Shown here: piece by piece, positions 26,618-34,965 of the stretch
How positions within the stretch are numbered: the first letter of the stretch is position 1
How the letters are laid out: every line of letters begins with the position of its first letter
NCBI GenBank assembly: GCA_017883205.1
Contig: JADGNZ010000006.1
Coordinates: 1 to 64,000, forward strand
Source of the DNA: Thermoanaerobaculia bacterium
Lineage (GTDB): Bacteria > Acidobacteriota > Thermoanaerobaculia > Gp7-AA8
Direction of reading: 5' to 3'
DNA length: 64,000 nucleotides
Notes under the pieces: model-generated
Seen by the model: only the letters and a program-made list of their open reading frames with translations
Databases searched by the model: none
Told to the model about the DNA's origin: nothing
Translations under genes and position numbers: made by a program

Positions 26618-27556
26618 TCAGTAAATGATCACCGTGTCGTGCACGTTCGCGATCTGGTAGAGCTTCTCGATGTCGGCGTCGCCGAGTCGTACGCAGCCGT
26701 GCGAGACCGATTGTCCGAGCTTGTTCGGCTCGTCGGTGCCGTGGATGCCGTAGCCGTTGCCCATCTCCAGCCGGAACTTGCCGAGGACTTTGTCGTAGTG
26801 GCGCTGCTTGGTATCGACGGGAGGCACGATGACGGCGTCACCGGCGACGATCGTCTTCCCGGGCTCGAGCTCGCGCTCGACGCCGTTGCTGACCTCGACC
26901 ACGGTGTTGCCTTTCACTTTCAGCACGGGATTGCTGCTGCTGTTGTTATTGCCGCCAGTCAGCCATGACCAGACCCCTGCGTCGGGTTTGCTCGACACAG
27001 GCTGTCCGGTGCGCGCATCGATGCTCTGGCCGGGATCGAGATGGACGACGCGCATGCCGTTCTTCCGCGCCTCTTCCACGTAATGCCAGTCGGGTGGCAC
27101 CCACTGCGGATTCTCATCCTTGGAGATGATGTGAAGTTTGCCGATCGGCGTGTCGAAGAGGATCGTTTTGCCGTCGACGGCCAGCGTCGTCCCTTTGCCT
27201 GTCGAGCAGACGGCTTCGAAGATCGTCTGGCCGCCGCGGCGAACGTAGAGCTTGTTCTCGGCAGTCGAGACGAGGATCGTCTGGCCGGTGTCAGGCACGT
27301 CGTCCGTCTGCTTTTCGACATTCTGCAACTTCGATTGCAGCGCGTTCACGTTCGCGGTTTTCTGCGAAGCGGTGTTGCGCAGGACGTCCGCTTTGCTGCC
27401 GCCAGCTTCGTTGATGAGGCGATCGATTTCGGCGACGCGATCGAGCCGGCGTTCATCGCGCATGTTGATCGTCTCGCCGGCCACGGCGAATGCCGCCAGT
27501 CCGAATGCCAGCACGAGAAGAGCCCAGGAGCCTAGGAATCCGATCCAGCGTTTCAT
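26618..27556 (-). CDS. L,D-transpeptidase (YkuD family)
   Basis: A 312-residue envelope enzyme. An N-terminal membrane helix (about 7-27) anchors it, a coiled-coil stretch (about 35-90) follows, and the catalytic YkuD domain fills the rest. The active site GYGIHGTDEPNKLGQSVSHG then CVRLGDADIEKL supplies the catalytic His and Cys. A middle insert (about 205-245, with SKPDAGVWSWLTGGNNN) resembles a LysM-type or linker segment. It would form 3-3 peptidoglycan cross-links or attach proteins to the wall. The start overlaps the upstream stop (TAATG), so it is coupled to the degenerate paralogue at 27556-28269. Confidence 0.88.
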   Translation of the reverse strand: MKRWIGFLGSWALLVLAFGLAAFAVAGETINMRDERRLDRVAEIDRLINEAGGSKADVLRNTASQKTANVNALQSKLQNVEKQTDDVPDTGQTILVSTAENKLYVRRGGQTIFEAVCSTGKGTTLAVDGKTILFDTPIGKLHIISKDENPQWVPPDWHYVEEARKNGMRVVHLDPGQSIDARTGQPVSSKPDAGVWSWLTGGNNNSSSNPVLKVKGNTVVEVSNGVERELEPGKTIVAGDAVIVPPVDTKQRHYDKVLGKFRLEMGNGYGIHGTDEPNKLGQSVSHGCVRLGDADIEKLYQIANVHDTVIIY

Positions 27557-28269
27557 TAGAAGATGTAAACCCTCGTTTGATTCGTTATCCTTGGCCAGAT
27601 CGCCGCCAGATCCGCCTCGGGGACCATGAACGATCCCGGCTTCGGTCCCTGCAACGGGCTGTCCGGCGGTGGCGGGGAGTGAATGACGTAGCTGTCCTGA
27701 AGAAAGATCACGTAGCGTCCCAGACCGTTGGGAACGACGCGCCGCTCGGCCGGTTCGCGCTCACCGTGCATCGCATACACCCATTCGGGAACTGCCCAGG
27801 CGGAGCCGTCTTCTTTGCCGGAGACGCTGAATCCGCCCTTGAGCGGGAGGAATGTCCAGGTCTTGCCCGTGGGCGACTTGATCGTATTCGCTTCGCCGAT
27901 CTGCACGTCGGTCTCGCGCACGATGTCGCGTCCGAAACGGAACTGCATTTTCTTCCGCTGCGTGTCGATCGAGATGTAGAACTGTGCGCTCTGCTGGCTC
28001 TGCAGATACTGCATACGCGCGTCGATCTCGTGCTTGAGCTGGGCCTGCGTCAGGTCCATCTGCGAGAGCTCGTCGCGTATCCGGTTCAGTTCGACGGGCG
28101 AGCTCGCGCTGTGGCGGAAGAGGATCGCGGTCTTCTCTTCGATGACGTCGCGCTGGTGTTTGGCATACGCAAACGTGCCTGCGGCGATGATCAGAAGAAG
28201 GAGGTTCAACCAGAGAGGCGGCCGCGGGAACGACCGGCGTTCGTGCCCGTGCAGGCGAGGATCGGACAT
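27556..28269 (-). CDS. Degenerate L,D-transpeptidase-like membrane protein
   Basis: A 237-residue protein with one N-terminal membrane helix (WLNLLLLIIAAGTFAYA), a helical stretch and a beta-rich C-terminus. Its tail aligns with the functional enzyme encoded next: GRYVIFLQDSYVIHSPPPP parallels the enzyme's GKFRLEMGNGYGIHG, and PGSFMVPEADLAAIW parallels the segment bearing SHGCVRLGDADIEKL. The catalytic Cys is therefore missing while the fold appears retained. A pseudoenzyme that partners or regulates the active copy is the favoured reading; an unrelated protein with chance similarity cannot be excluded. It is the first gene of the pair. Confidence 0.7.
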   Translation of the reverse strand: MSDPRLHGHERRSFPRPPLWLNLLLLIIAAGTFAYAKHQRDVIEEKTAILFRHSASSPVELNRIRDELSQMDLTQAQLKHEIDARMQYLQSQQSAQFYISIDTQRKKMQFRFGRDIVRETDVQIGEANTIKSPTGKTWTFLPLKGGFSVSGKEDGSAWAVPEWVYAMHGEREPAERRVVPNGLGRYVIFLQDSYVIHSPPPPDSPLQGPKPGSFMVPEADLAAIWPRITNQTRVYIF

Positions 28270-28388
28270 TGATCGTTGCTAGAGCGAGGGACGTGCCAGC
28301 GTGCGACGCGACCGCGCGGCTGCGCCACGGCCGCGAAATGGAATAAGGCATGAAACCGCCAGCTTTCAAACGGGTCAGGAGATCTGGA

Positions 28389-28718
28389 ATGGCGACTTCG
28401 CAGGCAGTACGAGAGATAAGTGATCAGGATTTCGAAGAGCTCGTGAACAGCGGCCAGCCCGTATTTGTCGATTTCTGGGCGCCGTGGTGCGGTCCCTGCC
28501 GCATCATCGGACCGCTCGTCGAAGAGCTCGCGCCGTCGTATGACGGGAAAGTAGTCATCACGAAAATGAACGTCGACGAGAATCAGAACGTCCCGCAGAA
28601 GTTCGGCGTGACGTCGATTCCGACGCTGATGATCTTCAAGAACGGGAAGCTCGTCGACCGGGCCATCGGCGCGATGCCGAAACCGGCGCTCCAGCAGTTC
28701 ATCGATCGAAACATCTAG
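28389..28718 (+). CDS. trxA: Thioredoxin
   Basis: A 109-residue cytosolic thioredoxin that reduces protein disulfides using electrons from thioredoxin reductase. The active site is FVDFWAPWCGPCRIIGP, the buried Asp region KMNVDENQNVPQKFGV and the cis-proline loop TSIPTLMIFKNG. The ATG at 28389 is preceded by AGGAG about 8 nt upstream; a longer frame from 28350 adds thirteen unconvincing residues. It is monocistronic, with a strong hairpin directly after the stop. Confidence 0.95.
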   Translation: MATSQAVREISDQDFEELVNSGQPVFVDFWAPWCGPCRIIGPLVEELAPSYDGKVVITKMNVDENQNVPQKFGVTSIPTLMIFKNGKLVDRAIGAMPKPALQQFIDRNI

Positions 28719-28721
28719 ATT

Positions 28722-28758
28722 GCAACGAAACGGCCGGCTCGCCGGCCGTTTTCGTTGC
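28722..28758 (+). terminator. Intrinsic terminator after trxA
   Basis: GCAACGAAACGGCCGGC and GCCGGCCGTTTTCGTTGC form a near-perfect stem beginning 4 bp after the stop, with one bulged base. The T-run lies within the right arm rather than after it. Confidence 0.75.
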
Positions 28759-28817
28759 GTTGTCGGTTGTTGGTTGAATGCGCTTCGCGCGTAGTCAAGA
28801 CCTCACCAACCACTCCT

Positions 28818-29255
28818 ATGAAACAGACTCTCGGTCTCGTGTCGCTTGTCGTGCGCGAATACGATGAGGCGCTCGCCTTCTACGTAGGAGTCCTTGGTTT
28901 CGAACTGATCGAGGACTCGTTCGTTCCTGCGCAGAACAAGCGCTGGGTCGTGGTCGCGCCTCCTGGTTCAGCGACGGAATCACGACTTCTCCTGGCACGA
29001 GCAGCCAACGAGGAGCAAGCTGCGCGCATCGGCAACCAGACAGGCGGCCGCGTGTTCCTCTTCCTCTACACGGACGACTTCGCCCGTGACTACCAGAACT
29101 ATCGGGCGAAAGGCATCACGTTCGTTCGCGAGCCCAAGCAGGAGCCGTACGGAACCGTCGCTGTGTTCCAGGACCTCTACGGCAATCTGTGGGACCTCGT
29201 CGAACTGAGCTCACTCGGGCAGGCGCAGTCGTCGCAGAAAACCGACAACGCCTGA
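28818..29255 (+). CDS. VOC-superfamily (glyoxalase-like) protein
   Basis: A 145-residue single-domain protein of two beta-alpha-beta-beta-beta modules. MKQTLGLVSLVVREYDEALA opens the first, and GVLGFELIED is its typical turn. The second ends FQDLYGNLWDLVELSS with the family's C-terminal Glu; a His is absent from the usual first metal position (LVSLVV). It may bind a metal or small molecule, but no substrate is evident. ATG 28818 is chosen by homology; no Shine-Dalgarno is visible. Confidence 0.85.
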   Translation: MKQTLGLVSLVVREYDEALAFYVGVLGFELIEDSFVPAQNKRWVVVAPPGSATESRLLLARAANEEQAARIGNQTGGRVFLFLYTDDFARDYQNYRAKGITFVREPKQEPYGTVAVFQDLYGNLWDLVELSSLGQAQSSQKTDNA

Positions 29256-29408
29256 CGTTGCGCTACGACGAGCCTCGAACCGCAAGTTGCGCTTTCATGA
29301 GTGCGCTACTATCTCGCGCGCCAGCGGTTCCGGAAGGCCGACAACCGACAACGCGCGAAGCGCAATCAACAGACAACGCGCGAAGCGCAATAACCGCAGC
29401 GCAAAAAC

Positions 29409-30614
29409 ATGCTCTCCGATCTCGATGACATGATGCGTGAGCGCGAGCTTGACGCCATCCTCGTGCCGATGCACGAGGCAATGCATCCTTCGTTTCGCTG
29501 GCTCACGCGCGGCGCGAAGGTGACGCGCGGCTATGCCGTGAAGCTCGCCGGCCGCGATCCGCTCCTGATCTCGTATCCGATGGAGCGCGACGAAGCGTCC
29601 GCGACCGGCCTGGCTACGCGCCTCATTCACGACTTCGGTTACGACGCCACCTTCAAGTCGGCGCCGAATGCCGTCGAGGCGTATGTCGCGTTCTTCGATG
29701 CCGTGCTGCGCGACCTCGGCGCCAAGTCCACTGTCGCCATCGTCGGCAATCTTCCATTCCCGCTCTACCTCGGCATCGCGGAAGGGCTCGAAGGACGCGG
29801 CTGGAGGGTCTGGCGCGGCAGCGACGATCTCGTCCAACTCGCACGCAAGCGCAAGGAGCCGTGGGAGGTCGAGGCCATCCGTTCCGCCGGCGAGCGCACC
29901 GAACAGGTCGTCGACCGCGTTCGCGAAGTTCTTCGCAACGCGACGATCGGCGATCGTCAGCTCATTCACGATGGCCGTCCGCTCACGCTCGGCGATCTGA
30001 AGCGCCTCGTCTCGCACGAGATCGCGGCGCGGGGCATGGTGGAAGATCACGACACGATCCTCTCGCAGGGACGCGATGCCGGCATCCCGCATTCACGCGG
30101 CGATGCGGACGCGATCGTGCGCCCCTCGGTGCCGATCGTTCTCGACATCTTTCCTGCCGATCGCGCCACCGGCTACTTCTTCGATCTCACCCGCACGTTT
30201 TGTGTCGGTCCGATCCCCGACGAACTGCATCGGATTCACGCCGACGTGCTGGAAGCGTTCGAGCTTGCGCGAAGCGAGATGCACGCCGGCACCTTCGCCT
30301 CGTCGTACCAGGCACTGGTCTGCGACTTTTTCGAGAAGCGCGGCTATGCGACGACGCGCTCGAATCCCGCCACGCTCGAAGGCTACGTCCACTCACTCGG
30401 CCACGGCGTCGGTCTCGACGTCCACGAAAAACCGTCGTTCTCTCTATCTCCGTCAAATGGCGACGAGATCGAGCGCGGCGACATCGTCACGATCGAGCCC
30501 GGCCTCTACTTCCCCGACCGCGAGATCGGCGTGCGCATCGAAGACACCCTCGTCGTCGGCGACGACGGCCGCGTGGAAACGCTCTGCCGGAGTGACCGGG
30601 GATTGGTTCCGTAG
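29409..30614 (+). CDS. M24-family metallopeptidase (aminopeptidase P / prolidase-like)
   Basis: A 401-residue cytosolic peptidase. The N-terminal creatinase-like domain spans about 1-165 and the pita-bread catalytic domain about 170-395. Metal ligands fit the family: Asp in VLDIFPADR, Asp in FFDLTRTF, His in SLGHGVGLDVHE, Glu in TIEPGLYF and Glu in GVRIEDTLVV. It would remove N-terminal residues before proline or split Xaa-Pro dipeptides. The ATG at 29409 follows a stretch of CGCGCGAAGCGCAA repeats, with no clear ribosome site. The stop codon touches the fold-back repeat at 30615. Confidence 0.87.
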   Translation: MLSDLDDMMRERELDAILVPMHEAMHPSFRWLTRGAKVTRGYAVKLAGRDPLLISYPMERDEASATGLATRLIHDFGYDATFKSAPNAVEAYVAFFDAVLRDLGAKSTVAIVGNLPFPLYLGIAEGLEGRGWRVWRGSDDLVQLARKRKEPWEVEAIRSAGERTEQVVDRVREVLRNATIGDRQLIHDGRPLTLGDLKRLVSHEIAARGMVEDHDTILSQGRDAGIPHSRGDADAIVRPSVPIVLDIFPADRATGYFFDLTRTFCVGPIPDELHRIHADVLEAFELARSEMHAGTFASSYQALVCDFFEKRGYATTRSNPATLEGYVHSLGHGVGLDVHEKPSFSLSPSNGDEIERGDIVTIEPGLYFPDREIGVRIEDTLVVGDDGRVETLCRSDRGLVP

Positions 30615-30743
30615 GGTGTGGGGAGTAGGGGGTGGGGTGTGGGAGTTGGATTTCGCGTAACGATGGCGTTTGCAGCGGCGAAGCGATTCTTCCCAATCAG
30701 AGTTTTCTTTCTCCCACACCCCACACCCTACTCCCCACACCCC
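30615..30743. repeat. GTGTGGGGAGTAGGG fold-back repeat
   Basis: GGTGTGGGGAGTAGGGGG near 30616 is matched by CCCTACTCCCCACACCC near 30727, separated by about 65 bp. It fills exactly the gap between the stop of the M24 gene and the stop of the convergent gene at 30745, so it may act as a two-way terminator. Confidence 0.7.
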
Positions 30744-30744
30744 A

Positions 30745-31077
30745 TCACCGATACTTCTTCACCGCCTTCGCCAGCGTCGATCCCTTGAGGAACGTCTCCT
30801 TTCGATAGCCAACGGTCTCGTCGTACACGTAGACCGTCACGCCGGCAGGCTCTTCGAGGAAGAAGTGTGTGCCGAGGGCGCTGGCGCGAAAGGTTACTTT
30901 CTCCTTGCCGTCGTGGGAGAGCTCGCCGAGGAACATCGCCATCGGATGGGCGATGGTTGCGGGGGCGATTGTTTTGGATGAGGTGCTCGCAGGCGTTTTC
31001 GGCGGGGGAGTGGCCGCGGAGGCGATCGAGGCAATCGAAGCGGCGGACAGAGCGAAGGCAAAGAGACGAAATCGCAT
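30745..31077 (-). CDS. Small exported hypothetical protein (110 aa)
   Basis: A 110-residue protein with a clear signal peptide (MRFRLFAFALSAASIASIASA), a Thr/Pro/Ala-rich linker and a compact C-terminal part (FLGELSHDGKEKVTFRAS to GYRKETFLKGSTLAKAVKKY). I do not recognise the family. ATG 31077 is chosen for the signal peptide and for TACAAT ending 6 nt upstream. It is divergent from the hydrolase gene at 31102 with only 24 bp between. Confidence 0.7.
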   Translation of the reverse strand: MRFRLFAFALSAASIASIASAATPPPKTPASTSSKTIAPATIAHPMAMFLGELSHDGKEKVTFRASALGTHFFLEEPAGVTVYVYDETVGYRKETFLKGSTLAKAVKKYR

Positions 31078-31083
31078 CGTGAG

Positions 31084-31093
31084 ATTGTAAGCT
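31084..31093. promoter_or_regulatory. Overlapping divergent -10 boxes
   Basis: ATTGTAAGCT holds TACAAT on the minus strand (31089-31084, 6 nt from ATG 31077) and TAAGCT on the plus strand (31088-31093, 8 nt from ATG 31102). Both genes would be leaderless, and the two promoters would exclude each other. Confidence 0.45.
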
Positions 31094-31101
31094 TCGCAGC
31101 G

Positions 31102-31728
31102 ATGTTCCTCATCGATGGTCCGGAAGATGCCGCGATCATGTACGCCTTCGCGCACGGCGCGGGTGGGGCGATGGACACGCCGTTCATGACGACGGTCGCG
31201 CGCGCTCTCGGTTCCCGCGGTATCCGCGTCGTGCGATTCGAGTTTCCGTACATGGCTGCGCGGCGGACGGGTGGGAAACGCGGCGCTCCCGATCGCCAGC
31301 CGCTGCTTCTGTCCACCTGGCGCGACGTCGTCGAAAAGTTGGGGAACCGTGAGCGATTGTTCATCGGCGGCAAATCGATGGGGGGGCGGATGGCGACGAT
31401 GGTTGCCGATGAATTGGGCGTCCGAGGCCTGGTCTGCTTTGGATATCCGTTCCATCCGCCGGGACAGCCGGGGAAAGTGCGCACCGCTCATCTCGAGACA
31501 CTGGCCACGCCGATGCTCGTACTGCAAGGCGAGCGTGATCCGTTCGGAAACCGCGAGGATGTGGCGACGTATCTCCTTTCGCCGTCGATCGAGGTCGAAT
31601 GGCTACCGGATGGAGACCACTCACTGAAGCCGCGGGCGAGCGCTGGAGTAACAGAAAAGGAGAATCTGGCCCGGGCGGTAGCAACCGCAGAAGCATTTAT
31701 GGCGAGAATATTGCTCCTGAATGACTGA
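31102..31728 (+). CDS. Alpha/beta hydrolase of the KANL3/Tex30 type
   Basis: A 208-residue cytosolic alpha/beta hydrolase. AFAHGAGGAMDTPFMT is the oxyanion-hole loop, the nucleophile elbow is FIGGKSMGGRMATM, the acid lies in LQGERDPFG and the base His in LPDGDHSLKPR. The physiological substrate of this family is unknown. ATG 31102 has TAAGCT 8 nt upstream. The 3' end overlaps the following response regulator gene by 8 bp, so the two are translated together. Confidence 0.83.
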   Translation: MFLIDGPEDAAIMYAFAHGAGGAMDTPFMTTVARALGSRGIRVVRFEFPYMAARRTGGKRGAPDRQPLLLSTWRDVVEKLGNRERLFIGGKSMGGRMATMVADELGVRGLVCFGYPFHPPGQPGKVRTAHLETLATPMLVLQGERDPFGNREDVATYLLSPSIEVEWLPDGDHSLKPRASAGVTEKENLARAVATAEAFMARILLLND

Positions 31729-32137
31729 AATGCGGTCACGTGCCCTGATCGTCGAAGATGATGCTGCTGCCCGCGAGCTTCTCGGACAATTGCTGGAGTC
31801 GCTGGACTTCGTGTTCGATCTTGCCGCCGACGGCGAAGAAGCTCTGCGCAGCCTCGGCGAGCAGGAGTACGACATCATCCTCCTCGATATCGTCCTGCCC
31901 AAAGTCAGCGGCATCGAGGTGATGGAGTCACTGCAGCGCCATCGTCCGCGCCTTCTCGGCAAAGTCATCGTCGTCACCGGACTCGACATTCGGGAGATCC
32001 GGTCCCTCTTCCCGGCCGTGCACGAGACACTGTCGAAGCCGGTGCTCCCGGGACGGCTGCGCGAGGCGGTCCGCTCCTGCATCACCCGGCGCGGTCAGGT
32101 TGCGGCGATCGTTGACGAACGAATCACGCCCGATTGA
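31721..32137 (+). CDS. Stand-alone response regulator receiver protein
   Basis: A 138-residue protein that is a single CheY-like receiver domain. The acidic pair is LIVEDDAAAR, the phospho-acceptor Asp lies in DIILLDIVLPKVSG, the switch Thr in VIVVTGLD and the conserved Lys in LSKPVLPG. With no output domain it would pass the phosphate on or act through protein contact. No histidine kinase is in the window. Start ATG 31721 overlaps the hydrolase stop; a second ATG at 31730 is possible. Confidence 0.87.
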   Translation: MTEMRSRALIVEDDAAARELLGQLLESLDFVFDLAADGEEALRSLGEQEYDIILLDIVLPKVSGIEVMESLQRHRPRLLGKVIVVTGLDIREIRSLFPAVHETLSKPVLPGRLREAVRSCITRRGQVAAIVDERITPD

Positions 32138-32290
32138 CCCGGCGGTCACGATTTCCAGCCGCATCATCCAATACCAGCTCAATTTTTATGCCGCGACGCA
32201 TGGTTGCCTGATGGCGCCTGCCTAAACTCCTCTGCACTGGGACATGCAGTACGCCTCCTTCCGGAAGCGTGTTGTATGAGAGAGAGCAAA

Positions 32291-32337
32291 ACGGGCGGTT
32301 GAAAGCGCGTAGCTTCCAACCGCCCGTGGTTTTTTGT
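32291..32337 (+). terminator. Intrinsic terminator with T-run
   Basis: ACGGGCGGTTGAAAGC pairs with GCTTCCAACCGCCCGT and is followed by GGTTTTTTGT on the plus strand. It lies 150 bp past the response regulator stop; the space between shows no gene. Confidence 0.8.
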
Positions 32338-32349
32338 CGTGGTTTCATG

Positions 32350-33813
32350 TCAGTGAGAGGCGTGGCGCCGCTGCATGCTGCCGATGCTCGTGATCGTTCC
32401 TTCCGACACTCCGCCCGGCCCGAATGCGCGCAGGCGAAAGAGATTGCCTGCATGTGCGGCGACGCTGATCGTGCGCGCATCGCCGGAGATGACGCTGTAC
32501 CAGTACCAGCTCGTGCCGAAGTCCAACGACCATTCGAGTACGAATCCGGCCGGCGTGTCACTCTGTTGCCAGTCGATGCGCGCCGCATTGCCGCTGAAGT
32601 AACTGACTACGTTCCTCGGTGCGGGCGGAGGTGCAGGCATCGGCGCAACCTCGGACGCGAGATAGAGCCGCGCACGCGCGAGCGACGACGGCCCTGCTGC
32701 TTCCGAAATGGCGAACGCCGTGATGCCGCCTTCGTTGACTGCGATCGATGGCCGTCCCCACGACACCGTGCCGCCATTGGGAAGCGCGCCGCCGGTGGCC
32801 ACAAAGCGGTAATCGAGTGAGGAGCCCGATCGTGTCACATGAGCCGCGCCCAGCCAGCTCGGACCCGGATCTACGCCCAGGTATCTCCAGCCGACGGTGT
32901 ACGTCGCACCATCCCACGCCACGGCGCTCGAAACCTCCGAATGCCATCGGAACAAAGGAGTCTCCGCATCGAGAGCCAGTCCGCTCTCGTCGTGGGCGGT
33001 GATGGTTGAGGCCTGATCGGAGCCGTCGAGGGCGATCAACGACTCCGTGCCACTCGAGGCCACGTGCGCGAAAATGTGAGTGCCGCTGATCGTGAGCGGC
33101 GCGCTGTCGATCGCGTCGCCATCCCCGGATAGGCGCATCACGCGAAAAAGGCCCTGGCTTGGTGATGGGGCTGGGCAGACGGAAAGGACACAGGGGATGT
33201 TCGGCGCTTCGCCAAATACGACGATGAAGTTCCGGCCGTCCCAAGCCACATCCGGTTCGAGCTCGAGATTCGCGGGAGCAGGCTGTCCGATCACCGAGGG
33301 TTCACCGAAAAACGGGCGAGGTGGTGTCGAGGAGCCGTCGGATGTGATGAAGGCGCCGAGCAGCTGATACTCGTTCGACCAGACGACGAAGTAGCGGCTG
33401 CCATTCCACACGACGGCGACATCCGACCGGACGTTGTGGCCGGACGTGAGGACAATCGTGTTGAGCGGCATCCCCGACGGAGACAGACGTTCCGCGAATA
33501 CGTCGTAGTCAGCAACCCACACCACGAGTGTCTCGGATGGACTGTGGGCGATCGACATCGACTGCACGTTACTCAGGTCGATCGAAGCGCCCGTGCCCGC
33601 GATCGGTTCGCCGGCGGCGCTCGCCACCTGCGACACGATGGTGCTCCGACTCTGTACGGACTCGATCCACGCCGCCGTGAAGCCGGTGCCGTTCCCTGTC
33701 ACGACCGGCGACAGTTGATTCGCTGCCGGCGGCGACGTCGTCAGATCGTGTCCCGCGCCGAAGAGCGCCAGTGGAAAGGTGGTTAGGAAAAGGCAGAGGG
33801 CAACGCGGGGCAT
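32350..33813 (-). CDS. Secreted beta-rich hypothetical protein with fibronectin-III-like end
   Basis: A 487-residue exported protein with signal peptide MPRVALCLFLTTFPLALFGA. Repeated WDG-type strands (VVWNGSRYFVVWS, DVAWDGRNFIVVFGEA, AVAWDGATYTVGWRYLG) suggest a beta-propeller across about residues 30-380. The last ~90 residues (PPAPRNVVSYFSGNAARIDW onward) look like a fibronectin type III domain. Function is unknown; surface binding is inferred. ATG 33813 has TAAAGT ending 8 nt upstream. Confidence 0.75.
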   Translation of the reverse strand: MPRVALCLFLTTFPLALFGAGHDLTTSPPAANQLSPVVTGNGTGFTAAWIESVQSRSTIVSQVASAAGEPIAGTGASIDLSNVQSMSIAHSPSETLVVWVADYDVFAERLSPSGMPLNTIVLTSGHNVRSDVAVVWNGSRYFVVWSNEYQLLGAFITSDGSSTPPRPFFGEPSVIGQPAPANLELEPDVAWDGRNFIVVFGEAPNIPCVLSVCPAPSPSQGLFRVMRLSGDGDAIDSAPLTISGTHIFAHVASSGTESLIALDGSDQASTITAHDESGLALDAETPLFRWHSEVSSAVAWDGATYTVGWRYLGVDPGPSWLGAAHVTRSGSSLDYRFVATGGALPNGGTVSWGRPSIAVNEGGITAFAISEAAGPSSLARARLYLASEVAPMPAPPPAPRNVVSYFSGNAARIDWQQSDTPAGFVLEWSLDFGTSWYWYSVISGDARTISVAAHAGNLFRLRAFGPGGVSEGTITSIGSMQRRHASH

Positions 33814-33821
33814 TGGGTGTT

Positions 33822-33827
33822 ACTTTA
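33822..33827 (-). promoter_or_regulatory. Leaderless-type -10 box TAAAGT
   Basis: TAAAGT on the minus strand ends 8 nt before ATG 33813, without a ribosome site. Confidence 0.4.
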
Positions 33828-33841
33828 CTAGGAATAACACT

Positions 33842-34300
33842 CTACAGGTCCAGCAGGAAGCTGTCCGGCGGTGCCGAGGCGTCGTACTCGGCCTGCAGAT
33901 CGGTCTTGTGTTTCCACTCGAGCTCGGCCAGTTCCATGAAGAGCGCTCCGAGGATGGTGTCCGGCGCGCGCTCGGCCATGAAGCGGAAGTAGCTCTCCGA
34001 GTCGCGCTCGCGCTCGAGGGCGTGCTTGAGGGCGCGGCTCATGTCGAGATTTACCAGATCGGGCGGCAACTCCACGGTTGCCGGAGCGGGTGGGGGGGGC
34101 GGATGGCCGATTTCTTCGCGGTATCGCCGCTCCATCCTGGCGCGGTGCACGAGCTCGAAGTCGGCGAGTTGCAGCATGCGCGCGCGCACGGCGGGCGAGG
34201 CTGCGCGCTCGGCCAATTTCTGGTAGTACACGCGCGTTTCGATCTCGGACTCGATCGCTTTGCGCAAAACTTCTTCAACCGTCGTTTCGAGCGGTTTCAT
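33842..34300 (-). CDS. Ferritin-like (rubrerythrin-type) di-iron protein
   Basis: A 152-residue four-helix protein. Carboxylate and His ligands typical of ferritin-like folds recur in each half: EIETRVYYQKLAE with FELVHRARME, and ERERDSESYFRFMAE with LAELEWKHKTDL. A proline stretch (PPPPPAPA) separates the halves. No rubredoxin-type Cys pair is present. It probably binds two irons and deals with peroxide or iron. It starts 9 bp after nuoI ends, so it is likely the last gene of the nuo operon; protection of the complex is a guess. Confidence 0.75.
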   Translation of the reverse strand: MKPLETTVEEVLRKAIESEIETRVYYQKLAERAASPAVRARMLQLADFELVHRARMERRYREEIGHPPPPPAPATVELPPDLVNLDMSRALKHALERERDSESYFRFMAERAPDTILGALFMELAELEWKHKTDLQAEYDASAPPDSFLLDL

Positions 34301-34309
34301 CAGCGGCGA

Positions 34310-34963
34310 TTATTGCGCTTCGCCGCCACGAAACACATCGGGATTCGGCGGGGCATTGTCTTCGAACGGGGCGCTGCGGAGTTGTTGACCGATGCCCGTG
34401 CCGCCCGCGGTGCCGTGCTTCTCGATCGAGCCGTAGTACGGCCGCCAGCCCATCGGTCCGACGGGGAAGTTCGGCGGTACGACCAGGTCGCGCAGTCCGA
34501 CCACCGACCGCGCGCGCGTGTCGATGGCCATCTCGTAGTCGCGGGTCATGTAGATGGCATCCTCGGGACAGGCATCGACGCAATAGCCGCAGAAGATGCA
34601 GCGAAGCAGATCGATCTCATAGCGCACCGGGAACTTCTCGCGCGTCCGTTCATCCTCGCCGGCTTCGATGGTGATGCATTCGGCGGGGCAGGCCGTCGAG
34701 CACATGTAGCAGGCCACGCAGCGCGTCGTTCCGTCTTCGCGCGACGTCAGAATGTGGCGTCCTCGGAAGCGCTCCGAGTAAACGCGCTTCACCTCGGGAT
34801 ACGAGATGATCGGCAGCTTGCTGAGATTGAAGAGATTGTGAAGGAGATGGCGGATCGTCACCATCATCCCGGCGACGACCTGCGGGAGATAGAGACGGTC
34901 GAGCACCGTCAACGGCGTCCGCTCGACTTTGACGACTCCGGGTCTTACACGAGTCACGTTCAT
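34310..34963 (-). CDS. nuoI: NADH-quinone oxidoreductase subunit I
   Basis: A 217-residue 8Fe ferredoxin-like subunit that carries electrons in Complex I through two [4Fe-4S] clusters. The ligand motifs are CVACYMCSTACP and CIFCGYCVDACP. An N-terminal amphipathic part (VVAGMMVTIRHLLHNLF) and the EVKRVYSERFRGRH block agree with the family; the ~50-residue C-terminal extension is longer than in E. coli. ATG 34963 lies 2 bp after the nuoCD stop. Upstream alternatives read into nuoCD. Confidence 0.92.
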   Translation of the reverse strand: MNVTRVRPGVVKVERTPLTVLDRLYLPQVVAGMMVTIRHLLHNLFNLSKLPIISYPEVKRVYSERFRGRHILTSREDGTTRCVACYMCSTACPAECITIEAGEDERTREKFPVRYEIDLLRCIFCGYCVDACPEDAIYMTRDYEMAIDTRARSVVGLRDLVVPPNFPVGPMGWRPYYGSIEKHGTAGGTGIGQQLRSAPFEDNAPPNPDVFRGGEAQ

Positions 34964-34965
34964 TG

